Origin: Eubacteriales bacterium
GTDB taxonomy: Bacteria > Bacillota > Clostridia > Lachnospirales > Lachnospiraceae
Direction of reading: 5' to 3'
NCBI GenBank assembly: GCA_030524455.1
Contig: JAUNGT010000005.1
Coordinates: 53,817-117,816 of the forward strand
Length of the DNA: 64,000 bases
Shown piece after piece: positions 8,511-17,903 of this stretch. Position 1 is the first letter of the stretch. Each line of letters starts with the position of its first letter. Made by a program: the position numbers and the translations under genes. The notes below the pieces were generated by a model that did no database searches, was not told the origin of the DNA, and saw only the letters and a list, made by a program, of their open reading frames with translations.

Positions 8511-9575
8511 TCATGCGCCCTCCTTTTTCTCGTTCCGGGCTGCGCAGCGCGCGCTGCGCCACTCAAGCAGGCGCTTCCTGGCGCCGGAGTTGTTGAAGAT
8601 CATCATGACGATCAGCAGGATCGCGTAGATCAGCATCCGGTAATCGTTCATGGAGCGCAGAAGCTCCGGAAGCACGGTCAGCAGGGCCGCCGCAATGATG
8701 GAGCCCCAGATGTTGCCCAGTCCGCCCAGCACCACAAACACCAGGATCAGGATGGAGGTGTTGAAGTCGAACTTGGAGGCGGTCACCGTGGAAAAATTCA
8801 TGGCGTACAGGGTGCCGGCCATGCCCGCAAAGACGGCGGATATCACGAAGGCCAGCAGCTTGCAGCGGGTCACGGAGATGCCGATGCTCTCGGCTGCGAT
8901 CTTGTTGTCGCGCACGGACATGACGGCCCGCCCGGTGCGGCTGTGGACCAGGTTCAGGATGATGAACAGGGTGACCAAAATCAGTACGAAGCCGGAGGTG
9001 AAGCTGGAAATCTTCTCCACGCCGCTGACGCCCATGGGGCCGTTGATAATCATCCTGCCGCCCTCCGCCAGGGTAAAGCTCTGCTGGAGGATGGAAAAAT
9101 GAAGGCCGTTTTCATCCAGGCCGATGTAAAGCACGTTGATGATGTTTTTGATGATTTCTCCGAAGGCCAGAGTGACGATGGCCAGGTAATCGCCCTTTAA
9201 GCGAAGCACCGGGATGCCCACGATCACGCCTGCAAGGCCCGCGAACAGGCCGCCGATCACCATGGAGACGGCCAGGCGGAGAGGGGCGCTCGGGATCGCG
9301 GCTGCCAGGCTGGTGGAGACCACGATGCCGGTGAAGGCGCCCACGGACATAAAGCCCGCATGGCCCAGCGACAGCTCTCCCAGGATGCCGACCGTCAGGT
9401 TCAGGGAGACGGCCATCACGATGTAGGCGCAGATCGGCACCAGCTGCCCCTTTAAGGAGGAGGAAATATTGCCGGAGGCGATCATTCCCTGGATGACGAG
9501 GAAGGCGAGGATGACGATCCCGTATGAAATTGTATTGTCACGCCGGACAGTCAGAAGGTTTTTGAACTGTTTCAT
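8511..9575 (-). CDS. livM: branched-chain amino-acid ABC transporter permease LivM
   Basis: An inner-membrane permease with about ten hydrophobic segments and the LivM hallmark GRAVMSVRDNKIAAESIGI (the coupling loop facing the ATPases) plus GGLGNIWGSIIAA near the C-terminus. The start at 9575 (MKQFKNLLTV, 354 aa) follows GAGGTGG and leaves ten bases after livH. The upstream in-frame ATG at 9605 would overlap livH and looks less suitable. It pairs with LivH in the channel. Confidence 0.92.
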   Translation of the reverse strand: MKQFKNLLTVRRDNTISYGIVILAFLVIQGMIASGNISSSLKGQLVPICAYIVMAVSLNLTVGILGELSLGHAGFMSVGAFTGIVVSTSLAAAIPSAPLRLAVSMVIGGLFAGLAGVIVGIPVLRLKGDYLAIVTLAFGEIIKNIINVLYIGLDENGLHFSILQQSFTLAEGGRMIINGPMGVSGVEKISSFTSGFVLILVTLFIILNLVHSRTGRAVMSVRDNKIAAESIGISVTRCKLLAFVISAVFAGMAGTLYAMNFSTVTASKFDFNTSILILVFVVLGGLGNIWGSIIAAALLTVLPELLRSMNDYRMLIYAILLIVMMIFNNSGARKRLLEWRSARCAARNEKKEGA

Positions 9576-9585
9576 CTGCGCCACC

Positions 9586-10467
9586 TCATACTTTCTCGCT
9601 GACATGCTTGCCCAGCAGGCCGTCGGGCTTGACGATCAGCACGACGATCAGCACGGCAAAGACAATGGCATCGGACAACTGTGTGGAAATATAAGCCTTT
9701 GAAAAAATCTCGATCAGCCCCAGCAGGATGCCGCCCAGCATAGCGCCGGGAATGGAGCCGATGCCGCCGAACACCGCCGCGGTGAAGGCCTTGATGCCGG
9801 GCATGGAGCCGGTCGTGGGCATCAGCGTGGGGTAGGCGGAGCACATCAGGATCCCGGCGATGGCGGCAAGCCCGGAGCCGATGGCAAAGGTCATGGAGAT
9901 CGTGGTGTTGACGTTGATTCCCATCAGCCCTGCGGCCGCCTTGTCCTCGGAGACAGCCCGCATGGCGGTCCCCATTTTGGTCCGGTTGATGAAGAGCGTC
10001 AGGCAGAGCATAATGATGATGCAGGCCAGGATCGTGACGATGGCGACGCCGGAGATGACCAGCTGCCCGTCAAAGAGCCGGACCGACCAGTTTCCCACCA
10101 CGGAGGTGAAGGTTTTGGGGCTGGAGCCCCAGATTAACAGAGCCGCGTTCTGCAGGAAATAGGAAACGCCGATGGCCGTGATCAGAACGGCCAGGGAGGG
10201 CGCCTGCCGCAGGGGTTTGTAGGCCAGCCGCTCGATCACGATGCCCAGCACCGTGCAGACAAAGATGGAGAACAGCACCGACACAAAAGGGGACAGCCCC
10301 AGGTAGCTGGTGGTGCAGAAGGAAATATACGCGCCGACCATAATGACGTCGCCGTGTGCGAAGTTCAGCATCTTGGCGATGCCGTATACCATGGTGTAGC
10401 CCAGGGCGATGATCGCGTACACACTGCCCAGGCTCACACCGTTGATCAAATGGGATAAAAAGGTCAT
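9586..10467 (-). CDS. livH: branched-chain amino-acid ABC transporter permease LivH
   Basis: A 293-residue permease beginning MTFLSHLINGVSLGSVYAI. The family block GYTMVYGIAKMLNFAHGD follows, as in nearly all LivH proteins, and the coupling loop reads GTAMRAVSEDKAAAGLMGI. It contains about eight membrane segments. The ATG at 10467 has GAGGTG six bases upstream and is preferred over 10497, whose extra residues (YKRKHEVFG) are not family-like. A hairpin in the gap to livK probably separates expression of binding protein and permeases. Confidence 0.92.
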   Translation of the reverse strand: MTFLSHLINGVSLGSVYAIIALGYTMVYGIAKMLNFAHGDVIMVGAYISFCTTSYLGLSPFVSVLFSIFVCTVLGIVIERLAYKPLRQAPSLAVLITAIGVSYFLQNAALLIWGSSPKTFTSVVGNWSVRLFDGQLVISGVAIVTILACIIIMLCLTLFINRTKMGTAMRAVSEDKAAAGLMGINVNTTISMTFAIGSGLAAIAGILMCSAYPTLMPTTGSMPGIKAFTAAVFGGIGSIPGAMLGGILLGLIEIFSKAYISTQLSDAIVFAVLIVVLIVKPDGLLGKHVSEKV

Positions 10468-10498
10468 ACCAAACACCTCATGTTTTCGTTTATACACA

Positions 10499-10532
10499 CA
10501 GAGCGCCGTATCTTGCGGATAACGACGCTCTG
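10499..10532 (-). promoter_or_regulatory. intercistronic hairpin livK-livH
   Basis: CAGAGCG and CGCTCTG (10499-10505 and 10526-10532) extend into a longer imperfect stem. No T-run follows on the minus strand, so it looks like a processing or mRNA-stabilising hairpin behind livK rather than a full terminator. This kind of element commonly raises binding-protein levels over permeases. Confidence 0.5.
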
Positions 10533-10561
10533 CTTGCGCTCCAAAATGCTATTGACGAAGA

Positions 10562-11803
10562 TTACTCCATGCCGACATAAGCGCCGTTCTCGATCACCAT
10601 GCCCTTAGGGCTCTTGGAAACCGCTCCGGTGGAATCCCAGGTGATGCCGGTGCCGGTCAGGCCGTCGAAGGTCAGGGTCGGGAAGGTCTCGATCATCTTA
10701 TCGCACAGCTCCTCGGCCGTCATGTCAGCGGTTGCACCGCTCTTCTCCAGCGCCTCCTTGTAAGCGTATACGCAGTCGTAAGCGTCCGCCGCGAACTGGT
10801 TGGGCACATCGCCGTAGAGCTCCTTATATTTGGTGACAAAGCTCTGGGTCTTCTCGTCGGTTGCGTCCGCGTTGAAGGGGGTCAGCAGCATGACGCCCTC
10901 GGCCAGGGAGGTGTCAAAGCCCTCCAGCGTCAGGATACCGTCCATGCCGTCCACGCCGAAGAACTTGGGCGCGTAGTCCATCGCCTTGGCCTGCTGCAGG
11001 ATCAGGGAAGCAGGCTGATAATAAATAGGAAGGAACAGCAGGTCAGCGCCCGCGTTCTTGGCATCCGTAAGCTGTACGGAGAAGTCGGAGGAGCTGGCAT
11101 CCGTGAAGGGCTGCTCGGAAACGATCTCCAGTCCCTTGACGGCCGCCTCTGCCTTGAATTTCTCAAAAATACCGCTGGAATATACGTCGTCGTTGCGGTA
11201 GATCACAGCGATCTTGGTGCCCAGCTTCTGGTCTGCGATGTAATCTGCGGAAGCGATTCCCTGGTTGGGATCCGCAAAGCACATCTGGAATACGTTATCC
11301 TTCCCTTCCGTAACGGCGGTGGAGGAAGCGGAGGGGGTCAGGCCGAAGATCCGGTCCGTGTTGTGCTCGGTCGAGGTAGCCTCGCAGGGCTTGGTGGTGA
11401 CGGAGGCCAGGGAAAGCTGCATGCCCCAGTCCTTCAGCGCATTGTAAGCGGATACCGCCTTCTCGGGATCGTTCTCATCGTCCTCGTATTTTAACTCAAA
11501 CTGCACCGGGCCGCCCGCAGCGTTGATCTCGTCAACGGCGATCTGTGCGCCGTTCTTGACGGCATTGCCGTAGATGGCTGCCGCTCCGGTCAGGGGAGCC
11601 GTGCCGCCCAGTTTGAATACGGAAACACTGCCTGTGCTTTCCGTGGTAGCTGCCTGCGCCTCCGCGCTGCCGGCCTCGGAAGCGCTCTCTGTCGCGGGGG
11701 CCGCTGCGGTGGAAGCGGAAGTGTCGGTGGAAGCGGAGCTACAGCCTGCCAGCAAAGACGCGCACATGGCGGCTGTCAGTAAAAGGCTCAATGGTTTTTT
11801 CAT
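10562..11803 (-). CDS. livK: branched-chain amino-acid binding lipoprotein LivK
   Basis: The extracellular binding protein that feeds LivHMGF. It begins MKKPLSLLLTAAMCASLLAG followed by the lipobox Cys, so it should be a membrane-anchored lipoprotein. A Ser/Thr/Ala/Glu-rich linker of about 35 residues follows. The type I periplasmic-binding fold then shows FKLGGTAPLTGAAAIYG and IAVDEINAAGG. AAGGAGG lies six bases before the ATG at 11803; longer frames upstream lack a signal sequence. A TATAAT on the minus strand at 11894-11899 may be its -10, but no good -35 is visible. Confidence 0.92.
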   Translation of the reverse strand: MKKPLSLLLTAAMCASLLAGCSSASTDTSASTAAAPATESASEAGSAEAQAATTESTGSVSVFKLGGTAPLTGAAAIYGNAVKNGAQIAVDEINAAGGPVQFELKYEDDENDPEKAVSAYNALKDWGMQLSLASVTTKPCEATSTEHNTDRIFGLTPSASSTAVTEGKDNVFQMCFADPNQGIASADYIADQKLGTKIAVIYRNDDVYSSGIFEKFKAEAAVKGLEIVSEQPFTDASSSDFSVQLTDAKNAGADLLFLPIYYQPASLILQQAKAMDYAPKFFGVDGMDGILTLEGFDTSLAEGVMLLTPFNADATDEKTQSFVTKYKELYGDVPNQFAADAYDCVYAYKEALEKSGATADMTAEELCDKMIETFPTLTFDGLTGTGITWDSTGAVSKSPKGMVIENGAYVGME

Positions 11804-12014
11804 AATAATCCTCCTTACGTATTTGGAATACGTTGTGTACAAAAAATTTTGATGTCCTCCTGTGAAAAACATCTGTCTTTTTGACATGCGTGTATTATAC
11901 ACCAGATTTTGGGGGATGGCGCACTTTTTTCATAAAAATTTAACATTTCGTCGGTTTTGTTGATTTAGTGGGATAAAGCGCCGGGATTTTAGGCAAAGTG
12001 CCACTCGTTTTTTC

Positions 12015-12043
12015 TTTACGGAAGGAAGCTTTGCGCGTATACT
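12015..12043 (+). promoter_or_regulatory. sigma-A promoter of ddl-murF
   Basis: TTTACG at 12015-12020, 17 bases, TATACT at 12038-12043, about 35 bases before the ddl start. The region 11804-12080 otherwise holds only the livK upstream region and this promoter. Confidence 0.6.
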
Positions 12044-12080
12044 AAAACACAAAGCGTCCGAAAGGAATGGAGGTAAGAGA

Positions 12081-13109
12081 ATGAAGGTTGTAGTGTTGGC
12101 GGGCGGCATCAGCACGGAGCGGGACGTATCCCTGATTTCCGGAAAGATGATTTACCGGGCGGTGAAAAAGCTGGGGCATCAGGCGGTGCTTCTGGATGTA
12201 TTTTTGGGGATGGAGCGGGAGGATATCGATCATATTTTTGAGAGCGGCGAGGATTTTGCGGCGGGGATCGGGGAGATCCGCGAGGTCAATCCCGACATCA
12301 GCGCGGTGAAGGCACAGCGCGCAGACGGCGGGAAGTGCTATTTCGGTCCCAACGTGATCCGCATCTGTCAGATGGCGGACGTGGTGTTTTTAGGGCTCCA
12401 CGGCGCGGACGGGGAGGGCGGCCGGGTGCAGGCGGCCTTCGACCTGCTGGGCATCCGCTACACCGGCACGGATTTTGTCAGCAGCGCCCTGGCGATGGAC
12501 AAATGCCTGGCCAAGGAGCTGTTTGTCCAGAACGGCATTCCGACTCCGGCGGGCTTTCGGCTCCGGAAGGGGCAGACGATCTCCGAAAAGCCGCAGTTTC
12601 CCTGCGTGGTGAAGGTCAGCAGCGGCGGTTCCAGTATCGGCGTCTCCATCGTGGAGGGACCGCAGGATTATGAGGCGGCCCTGGCGGACGCCTTTTTGTA
12701 CGGCGACGAGGTGATCGTGGAGCAGTATATAAAAGGAAAGGAGCTGACCTGCTGCGTGCTGGACGGGAAGGCTCTGCCCATCGTGGAGATCGCGCCCAAG
12801 GCCGGCTTTTACGATTACAAAAACAAGTATCAGGCCGGGAGTACTGTGGAGCTCTGCCCCGCCCCCATCAGCGCAGAGGCGACGAAAAGGGTGCAGGAGA
12901 TTTCCGAACGGGTATTTTCGGCTTTGCGGCTGCACAAGTACGCCCGGATGGACTTTATGATGGACGGGGAGGAAAATGTGTACTGCCTGGAGGCCAACAC
13001 CCTGCCCGGCATGACGCCCACCTCCCTGATTCCGCAGGAGGCGGCGGCAGTCGGCATCGGCTATGAGCAGCTGTGCCAGAAGATTATCGATATGGCGTTT
13101 GAGGATTGA
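12081..13109 (+). CDS. ddl: D-alanine--D-alanine ligase
   Basis: Makes D-Ala-D-Ala from two D-Ala with ATP for peptidoglycan stems. The 342-residue ATP-grasp protein shows GGISTERDVSLISG at the N-terminus, the ATP loop KVSSGGSSIGVSIV, FYDYKNKYQAGST, and CLEANTLPGMTPTSLIP at the C-terminal active site. The Tyr in FYDYKNKY is the residue of D-Ala:D-Ala ligases; VanA-type D-lactate ligases have His in that region, so no vancomycin-type specificity is suggested. GGAGG lies seven bases before the ATG. It is followed by murF, whose product uses the dipeptide. Confidence 0.95.
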   Translation: MKVVVLAGGISTERDVSLISGKMIYRAVKKLGHQAVLLDVFLGMEREDIDHIFESGEDFAAGIGEIREVNPDISAVKAQRADGGKCYFGPNVIRICQMADVVFLGLHGADGEGGRVQAAFDLLGIRYTGTDFVSSALAMDKCLAKELFVQNGIPTPAGFRLRKGQTISEKPQFPCVVKVSSGGSSIGVSIVEGPQDYEAALADAFLYGDEVIVEQYIKGKELTCCVLDGKALPIVEIAPKAGFYDYKNKYQAGSTVELCPAPISAEATKRVQEISERVFSALRLHKYARMDFMMDGEENVYCLEANTLPGMTPTSLIPQEAAAVGIGYEQLCQKIIDMAFED

Positions 13110-13113
13110 GACG

Positions 13114-14559
13114 ATGAAAAATATGACGATTTGGAATATTGCGCGGGCCTGCATGGGCCGTCTGGTCATCCCGGCGGGCCGGCGGGGCACCGGCTGTCCG
13201 GCGGCCGGGATGGCGGTGATCCGGGGCTATTCCGGCAAGGAGGCGGCGCGGATCGTGATCGATTCCAGGCTGGTGGAGCCCGGGGACGTGTTTGTCGCCG
13301 TGAGAGGCGAGCGGGTGGACGGTCACCGGTTTATCCCGGAGGTATTTGAGAAGGGCGCGATCGCCGTGGTGTGCGAAAAGGAGCCGGAGCCTCTGACCGG
13401 CCCCTGCATCCGGGTGGAGGACAGCCTGGCGGCTCTGCGGAAAATCGCGGCCTTTTACCGGGAGCAGCTGCCCATTCCCATCGTGGGGATCACGGGCAGC
13501 GTGGGAAAGACCAGCACAAAGGAATTTGTGGCGGCGGTGCTTTCACAGAAATACAAAACCCACAAGACAAAGGGCAACTTCAATAACGAGGTGGGCGTGC
13601 CGCTGACGCTGCTTTCCATGCCGGAGGATACGGAGGCTGCGGTGGTGGAGATGGGGATCAACCACTTCGGGGAGATGCGGCGGCTCAGCGAGATGGTTCG
13701 CCCGGACATCTGCCTGCTCACCAATATCGGTCAGTGCCATCTGGAATTTCTGGGCAGTCGGGACGGGATTTTGCGGGCAAAATCCGAGATTTTTGAGTTT
13801 ATGAATCCGGAGGGAAGCGTCTGCGTCAACGGAGACGACGACAAGCTGGCGACCATCCGGGAGGTTTGCGGTAAGGCGCCGGTTCGCTTCGGCCTTTCGC
13901 CCGACAACGACATTTATGCGGATCAGATTGTCAGCAGGGGACTGCTCGGTTCCGAGGCGGTGATCCATGTCGGCAAAAACGCCCTGCGGGGCGGGAACGC
14001 GCAGGAAAGGGCCTTTGCGGTAAAGATCCCCCTGCCCGGGACGCACATGGTGCAAAACGCGCTGGCAGCGGCGGCGGCCGGCCTGCTTTTGGGCCTGACG
14101 GATGAGGAGATCGCAGCAGGCATCGCCTCCGCTGTGGCAGTGGGAGGACGCAGCCGGGTGATCCGCACGGGAAGGCTGACGGTGATCGACGACTGCTATA
14201 ACGCAAATCCGGTTTCCACGAAGGCAGCCCTGGATCTGCTTGGCCTGGCGGAGGGCCGCAAGGTAGCTGTGCTGGGCGATATGTTCGAGCTGGGAGAGCA
14301 GGAGCGGACACTCCACGCCCAGGTGGGCGCCTACGCGGCAGAGAGGGGGATCGACTGCCTTTTCTGCGCGGGGGAGCTTTCGGAGGAGACGGCCCGGGCC
14401 GCCCGGGAAGCGGGCGTTTGTCAGGCGCGTCATTTTGCGGACACACAGGCGCTTTTGGAGGCCCTGCCGGAGCTTTTGCGGGACGGGGACTCCGTTTTGG
14501 TGAAGGCCTCCCACGGGATGGGCTTTGACCGGATTGTAAAAAAACTGGAAGAAAACTGA
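13114..14559 (+). CDS. murF: UDP-MurNAc-tripeptide--D-Ala-D-Ala ligase MurF
   Basis: MurF adds the D-Ala-D-Ala made by Ddl to the UDP-MurNAc-tripeptide in the cytoplasm. The 481-residue protein has the Mur ligase N-terminal domain, the ATP site GITGSVGKTSTKEFV, KGNFNNEVGVPLTLL, VEMGINHFGEM and the C-terminal DDCYNANPVSTKAAL. The start at 13114 lies four bases after the ddl stop; it has a weak ribosome binding site (GAGGATTGAG), and coupling to ddl is likely. Adjacent ddl-murF is a common arrangement. Confidence 0.95.
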   Translation: MKNMTIWNIARACMGRLVIPAGRRGTGCPAAGMAVIRGYSGKEAARIVIDSRLVEPGDVFVAVRGERVDGHRFIPEVFEKGAIAVVCEKEPEPLTGPCIRVEDSLAALRKIAAFYREQLPIPIVGITGSVGKTSTKEFVAAVLSQKYKTHKTKGNFNNEVGVPLTLLSMPEDTEAAVVEMGINHFGEMRRLSEMVRPDICLLTNIGQCHLEFLGSRDGILRAKSEIFEFMNPEGSVCVNGDDDKLATIREVCGKAPVRFGLSPDNDIYADQIVSRGLLGSEAVIHVGKNALRGGNAQERAFAVKIPLPGTHMVQNALAAAAAGLLLGLTDEEIAAGIASAVAVGGRSRVIRTGRLTVIDDCYNANPVSTKAALDLLGLAEGRKVAVLGDMFELGEQERTLHAQVGAYAAERGIDCLFCAGELSEETARAAREAGVCQARHFADTQALLEALPELLRDGDSVLVKASHGMGFDRIVKKLEEN

Positions 14560-14572
14560 GGAGGAAGCAGCA

Positions 14573-16042
14573 ATGCCATGTACGACAGTATTAGTTGGGA
14601 AAAAGGCGTCCTACGACGGCTCCACCATGATCGCCCGGAACGACGATTCCGGGGCGGGACGCTTCACCCCGAAAAAATTCGCGGTGATTGGCCCAAAGGA
14701 GCAGCCGCGCATTTATAAATCCGTGATTTCCAGAGTGGAAATTGAGCTTCCGGACAATCCCATGCGCTATACGGCAGTGCCGAACGCGGTGGAGGGGGAG
14801 GGAATCTGGGCGGCCAGCGGCGTCAACGAGGCGAACGTGGGAATGACGGCCACCGAGACGATCACCTCCAATCCCCGCGTGCTGGGAGCGGATCCGCTCG
14901 TCGTCTATCAGCCGGCAAAGGACGGACAGCCGGAGAGAGCCGGAGGGATCGGAGAGGAGGACATCGTGTGCCTTGTGCTTCCCTACATCCGCAGCGCCAG
15001 GGAGGGAGTGCGCCGTCTGGGCAGCCTGCTGGAGCGCTACGGAACCTATGAGATGAACGGCATCGCCTTTCAGGACGCGGATGAAATCTGGTGGCTGGAA
15101 ACGATCGGCGGCCATCACTGGATGGCGCGCCGGGTGCCGGACGAGGCCTGCGTGATCATGCCCAATCAGCTCGGAATCGACCGTTTTGACTGGGAGGACG
15201 CTTACGGCGGGCAGAAAGAGTTTATGTGTGCGGCCAGTCTGCGGGAGTTTACGGAGCGCAACTGCCTGGATCTGAGCCGGGACGGCTTTTCACCCCGGGA
15301 TGCCTTCGGCAGCCACGATGATTCCGACCATGTATACAACACGCCCCGGGCCTGGAGCATGGGACGCTATTTCTGCCCGAAGACATTTCGCTGGGACGGG
15401 CCGGAGGCGGATTATACGCCGCTTTCCGACGATATTCCCTGGTGCCTGGTCCCCGAAAAAAGAGTGACCGCAGAGGATGTGAAGTATGTGCTGTCCTCCC
15501 ATTACCAGGGAACGCCCTACGATCCTTATCTTCCCCACGGGGACCGTTCCATGAGCGGCGCTTACCGTTCCATCGGCATCAACCGCAACGATTTCTTTTC
15601 CCTGATCCAGCTTCGGCCCGGAAAGGATGCGGTGCAGTGGCTGGCCTTTGCCTCCAATGCCTTCAATGCAGCGGTTCCGCTTTACACGGATGTGGAGGAG
15701 GCGCCGGAGTATCTGGCAAACACTACCGCAGAGGTGTCAACGGACAATTTTTACTGGGTTAGCCGGCTGATTGCGGCGATGGCGGACGCCTCTTACAAAA
15801 AATCCCTGTTCCATGTGGAGCACTATCAGGAGGAGGTGGCGGCCAAAAGCCATGCGCTTTTGAACCGCTATGACGGGCTGCTCAGGGAAGAGACGGATCC
15901 GGCAGCCCGACAGCTTTTGCGCAGGGAAGCAAACCGGGAGGCGGCCGGGATGCTGAAGCAGGCGGCGGCCAGGGCGCTGGACCGGGTGCTTTACGAGACC
16001 AGCAGTCAGATGAAAAACGCCTATTCCAGGTCGGACGCATAG
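14573..16042 (+). CDS. C69 family dipeptidase
   Basis: An Ntn-hydrolase dipeptidase related to PepD. The protein starts MPCTTVLVGKKASYDGSTMI and then carries ARNDDS; Cys3 would become the N-terminal nucleophile after removal of the first residues, and no signal peptide precedes it, which points to a cytoplasmic enzyme. The middle shows HHWMARRVPD and MPNQLGIDRFD, and later PGKDAVQWLAFASNAFNAAVP, as in the family. At 489 residues it is full length. AGGAGGAAG lies seven bases before the ATG, 13 bases after murF, so it may be cotranscribed with the cell-wall genes and could recycle dipeptides. Confidence 0.88.
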   Translation: MPCTTVLVGKKASYDGSTMIARNDDSGAGRFTPKKFAVIGPKEQPRIYKSVISRVEIELPDNPMRYTAVPNAVEGEGIWAASGVNEANVGMTATETITSNPRVLGADPLVVYQPAKDGQPERAGGIGEEDIVCLVLPYIRSAREGVRRLGSLLERYGTYEMNGIAFQDADEIWWLETIGGHHWMARRVPDEACVIMPNQLGIDRFDWEDAYGGQKEFMCAASLREFTERNCLDLSRDGFSPRDAFGSHDDSDHVYNTPRAWSMGRYFCPKTFRWDGPEADYTPLSDDIPWCLVPEKRVTAEDVKYVLSSHYQGTPYDPYLPHGDRSMSGAYRSIGINRNDFFSLIQLRPGKDAVQWLAFASNAFNAAVPLYTDVEEAPEYLANTTAEVSTDNFYWVSRLIAAMADASYKKSLFHVEHYQEEVAAKSHALLNRYDGLLREETDPAARQLLRREANREAAGMLKQAAARALDRVLYETSSQMKNAYSRSDA

Positions 16043-16074
16043 AGCGCCCCGGAGGAAGCGCCGCGGGTTCTGAA

Positions 16075-17430
16075 TCAGCGCTGTTTTTCAAAGCCGTGGA
16101 TCCAGTCGGCCTTCAGAAAGTAAATCAAAAAGAGGAGCGAGCTCAGGCTCCAGGTCAGCGGGTAGGCCCAGAATACCGTAGTGATGACCGGGAAAAAGCG
16201 GACGGCCACCGTCACATAGGTCACGCGGATGATGCACCAGCAGCAGAGCATGACGAACATGGGGACGGTGGCCTTTCCTGCACCCCGCATAATGCCCGCA
16301 ATGCAGTGGGAGAAGGCCAGCAGAAAATAAAACAGGGTCACGGTGCGGGCCTGGGAGACGCCGAAGGCCACCACCGCAGGATCGCTGTTGAAGGCGGCGA
16401 TCAGGACCGGGGAGAGCAGATAAATACAGACGCCGACCAGCTCCGCCAGGAAGATCGAACAGACGATGCCAAAGCGCGCCCCCTCTTTGGCGCGGTCATA
16501 CTGGCGTGCGCCCAGATTCTGGCTGATAAAGGTGGTCAGCGCCAGGGAGAAGCAGGTGATGGGCAGAAAGCCGAAGCCCTCCACCTTGGAGTAGGCGCCG
16601 CAGCCGGCCACGGCCATTTTGCCGAAGCTGTTGATATTGGACTGGACGACCACGTTGGCCAGGGCGATGATGGAGTTTTGCAGCCCGGCGGGCAGGCCGT
16701 TTTCGGTGATCTGGCGCAGCATGGGCAGGTCGAAGCGGATTTTGGAGAGCACGATCCGGTACTCCGCGTCCGTTTTCATCAGGCGGCGCAGGCACAGAAA
16801 GGCGCTGATAAACTGGGAGACAATCGTGGCAAAGGCCGCGCTGCCCACGCCCAGGCCCAGGACGCCGACAAAAAGCAGATCCAGCCCGATGTTGACCAGG
16901 GAGGACAGGATCAGGTAATTTAAGGGATGCCTGCTGTCCCCGACGGACTGCAGGATCCCCACCAGCACGTTGTAGAGCACGAAGGCCAGCGAGCCGGAGA
17001 AATAGATCCGGAAATACAGGACGGAATTGGGCATTACATCCTCCGGCGTCCCCATCCAGACAAGCATCTGGGGCGCGAGCAGCAGGCCGATGATCGTCAA
17101 AAGCACCCCGGCCGCCAGCCCGAAGGCGACGTCCGTGTGGATGGCCCGGTGCAGCTTCTCCGCCTGACGCGCGCCGAAATAGCGGGCCACCACGACGCCC
17201 GCGCCCATGGCGATGCCGTTGAAAAAGCCCACCATCAGAAAAATCAGGCTGCCGGAGGAGCTGACGGCGGCCAGCGCGTCGCTGCCCAGGAAATTGCCCA
17301 CGATCAGCGAGTCGGCGGTATTGTAGAGCTGCTGGAACAGATTGCCCAGAAAAAGAGGGAGTGCGAACGTGACAATTTTCTTCCAGATCGGCCCCTCGGT
17401 CATCAGTGTAGTCGGTTTTGCATTTGCCAT
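16075..17430 (-). CDS. MATE family efflux transporter
   Basis: A 451-residue membrane protein with about twelve hydrophobic segments in two homologous halves. The first half begins IWKKIVTFALPLFLGNLFQQ and LYNTADSLIVGNFLGSDALA, wording typical of DinF/NorM-type MATE exporters of Clostridia; the second half has RQITENGLPAGLQNSIIALA. These exporters use Na+ or H+ gradients to extrude drugs or metabolites, and the substrate cannot be read from sequence. I chose the ATG at 17430 (MANAKPTTLMTEG); the region upstream to 17496 is not family-like and only a weak GGGTGA precedes the start. It converges on the dipeptidase gene. Confidence 0.9.
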   Translation of the reverse strand: MANAKPTTLMTEGPIWKKIVTFALPLFLGNLFQQLYNTADSLIVGNFLGSDALAAVSSSGSLIFLMVGFFNGIAMGAGVVVARYFGARQAEKLHRAIHTDVAFGLAAGVLLTIIGLLLAPQMLVWMGTPEDVMPNSVLYFRIYFSGSLAFVLYNVLVGILQSVGDSRHPLNYLILSSLVNIGLDLLFVGVLGLGVGSAAFATIVSQFISAFLCLRRLMKTDAEYRIVLSKIRFDLPMLRQITENGLPAGLQNSIIALANVVVQSNINSFGKMAVAGCGAYSKVEGFGFLPITCFSLALTTFISQNLGARQYDRAKEGARFGIVCSIFLAELVGVCIYLLSPVLIAAFNSDPAVVAFGVSQARTVTLFYFLLAFSHCIAGIMRGAGKATVPMFVMLCCWCIIRVTYVTVAVRFFPVITTVFWAYPLTWSLSSLLFLIYFLKADWIHGFEKQR

Positions 17431-17577
17431 TTTAAAATTCACCCGTAAAAAAATAGTGCGTCCGGAGGCCGGATGCCATACAGACCAGTATAGCACACAA
17501 CGGAGACTTAAGAAAATATTTCGGAATATTTTTTGGATTTTTCGCGGAATCCGACTTTCTTTCTAAGAAAACCGTCC

Positions 17578-17583
17578 TATAAT
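17578..17583 (+). promoter_or_regulatory. possible -10 box upstream of the repeat pair
   Basis: TATAAT with only a poor -35 (TTTCTT, 16 bases earlier). If it serves the small membrane-protein gene at 17904, the two 133-bp repeats lie within the transcript leader. Confidence 0.3.
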
Positions 17584-17588
17584 AATAG

Positions 17589-17729
17589 GAAGAATAGTTA
17601 CTGTTCACTCAGTACTGTGCATTTACTGCACAGTACGTGAGAAAATGATTCAGGAGTGCATAAATCCCATCGCCGTAGGCGATTTTAAATGGATTTATGC
17701 ATGTTACTGGTCACGGAGTGAACAGTAAC
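17589..17729 (+). repeat. family 1 MITE-like repeat, copy 1 with flanking 8-mer
   Basis: A 133-bp element at 17597-17729 has perfect 14-bp inverted ends, GTTACTGTTCACTC and its complement. It is preceded by GAAGAATA, and the same 8-mer follows, which looks like a target-site duplication. Inside are strong dyads: GTACTGTGCA/TGCACAGTAC and TGCATAAATCC paired with GGATTTATGCA around ATCGCCGTAGGCGAT. No coding capacity. Confidence 0.85.
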
Positions 17730-17870
17730 GAAGAATAGTTACTGTTCACTCAGTACTGTGCATTTACTGCACAGTACGTGAGAAAATGATTCAGGAGTGC
17801 ATAAATCCCATCGCCGTAGGCGATTTTAAATGGATTTATGCATGTTACTGGTCACGGAGTGAACAGTAAC
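17730..17870 (+). repeat. family 1 MITE-like repeat, copy 2 (tandem, identical)
   Basis: A base-for-base second copy of 17589-17729 with a period of 141, followed by a third GAAGAATA at 17871-17878. The identity suggests a recent tandem duplication through the flanking 8-mers. Together the copies fill most of the gene-free stretch 17431-17903. Confidence 0.9.
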
Positions 17871-17903
17871 GAAGAATAAACAGAGTGTCTGAGGGAGGAC
17901 GAA

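Noticed and set aside
12081..13109. VanA-type D-Ala-D-Lac ligase
   Set aside because: The FYDYKNKY block has the Tyr of D-Ala-D-Ala ligases and no vanH/vanX genes are present.
17589..17870. CRISPR-like array
   Set aside because: Only two full units exist, they are identical over 141 bases including what would be the spacer, and no cas genes are present. Inverted ends and flanking 8-mers fit a MITE better.
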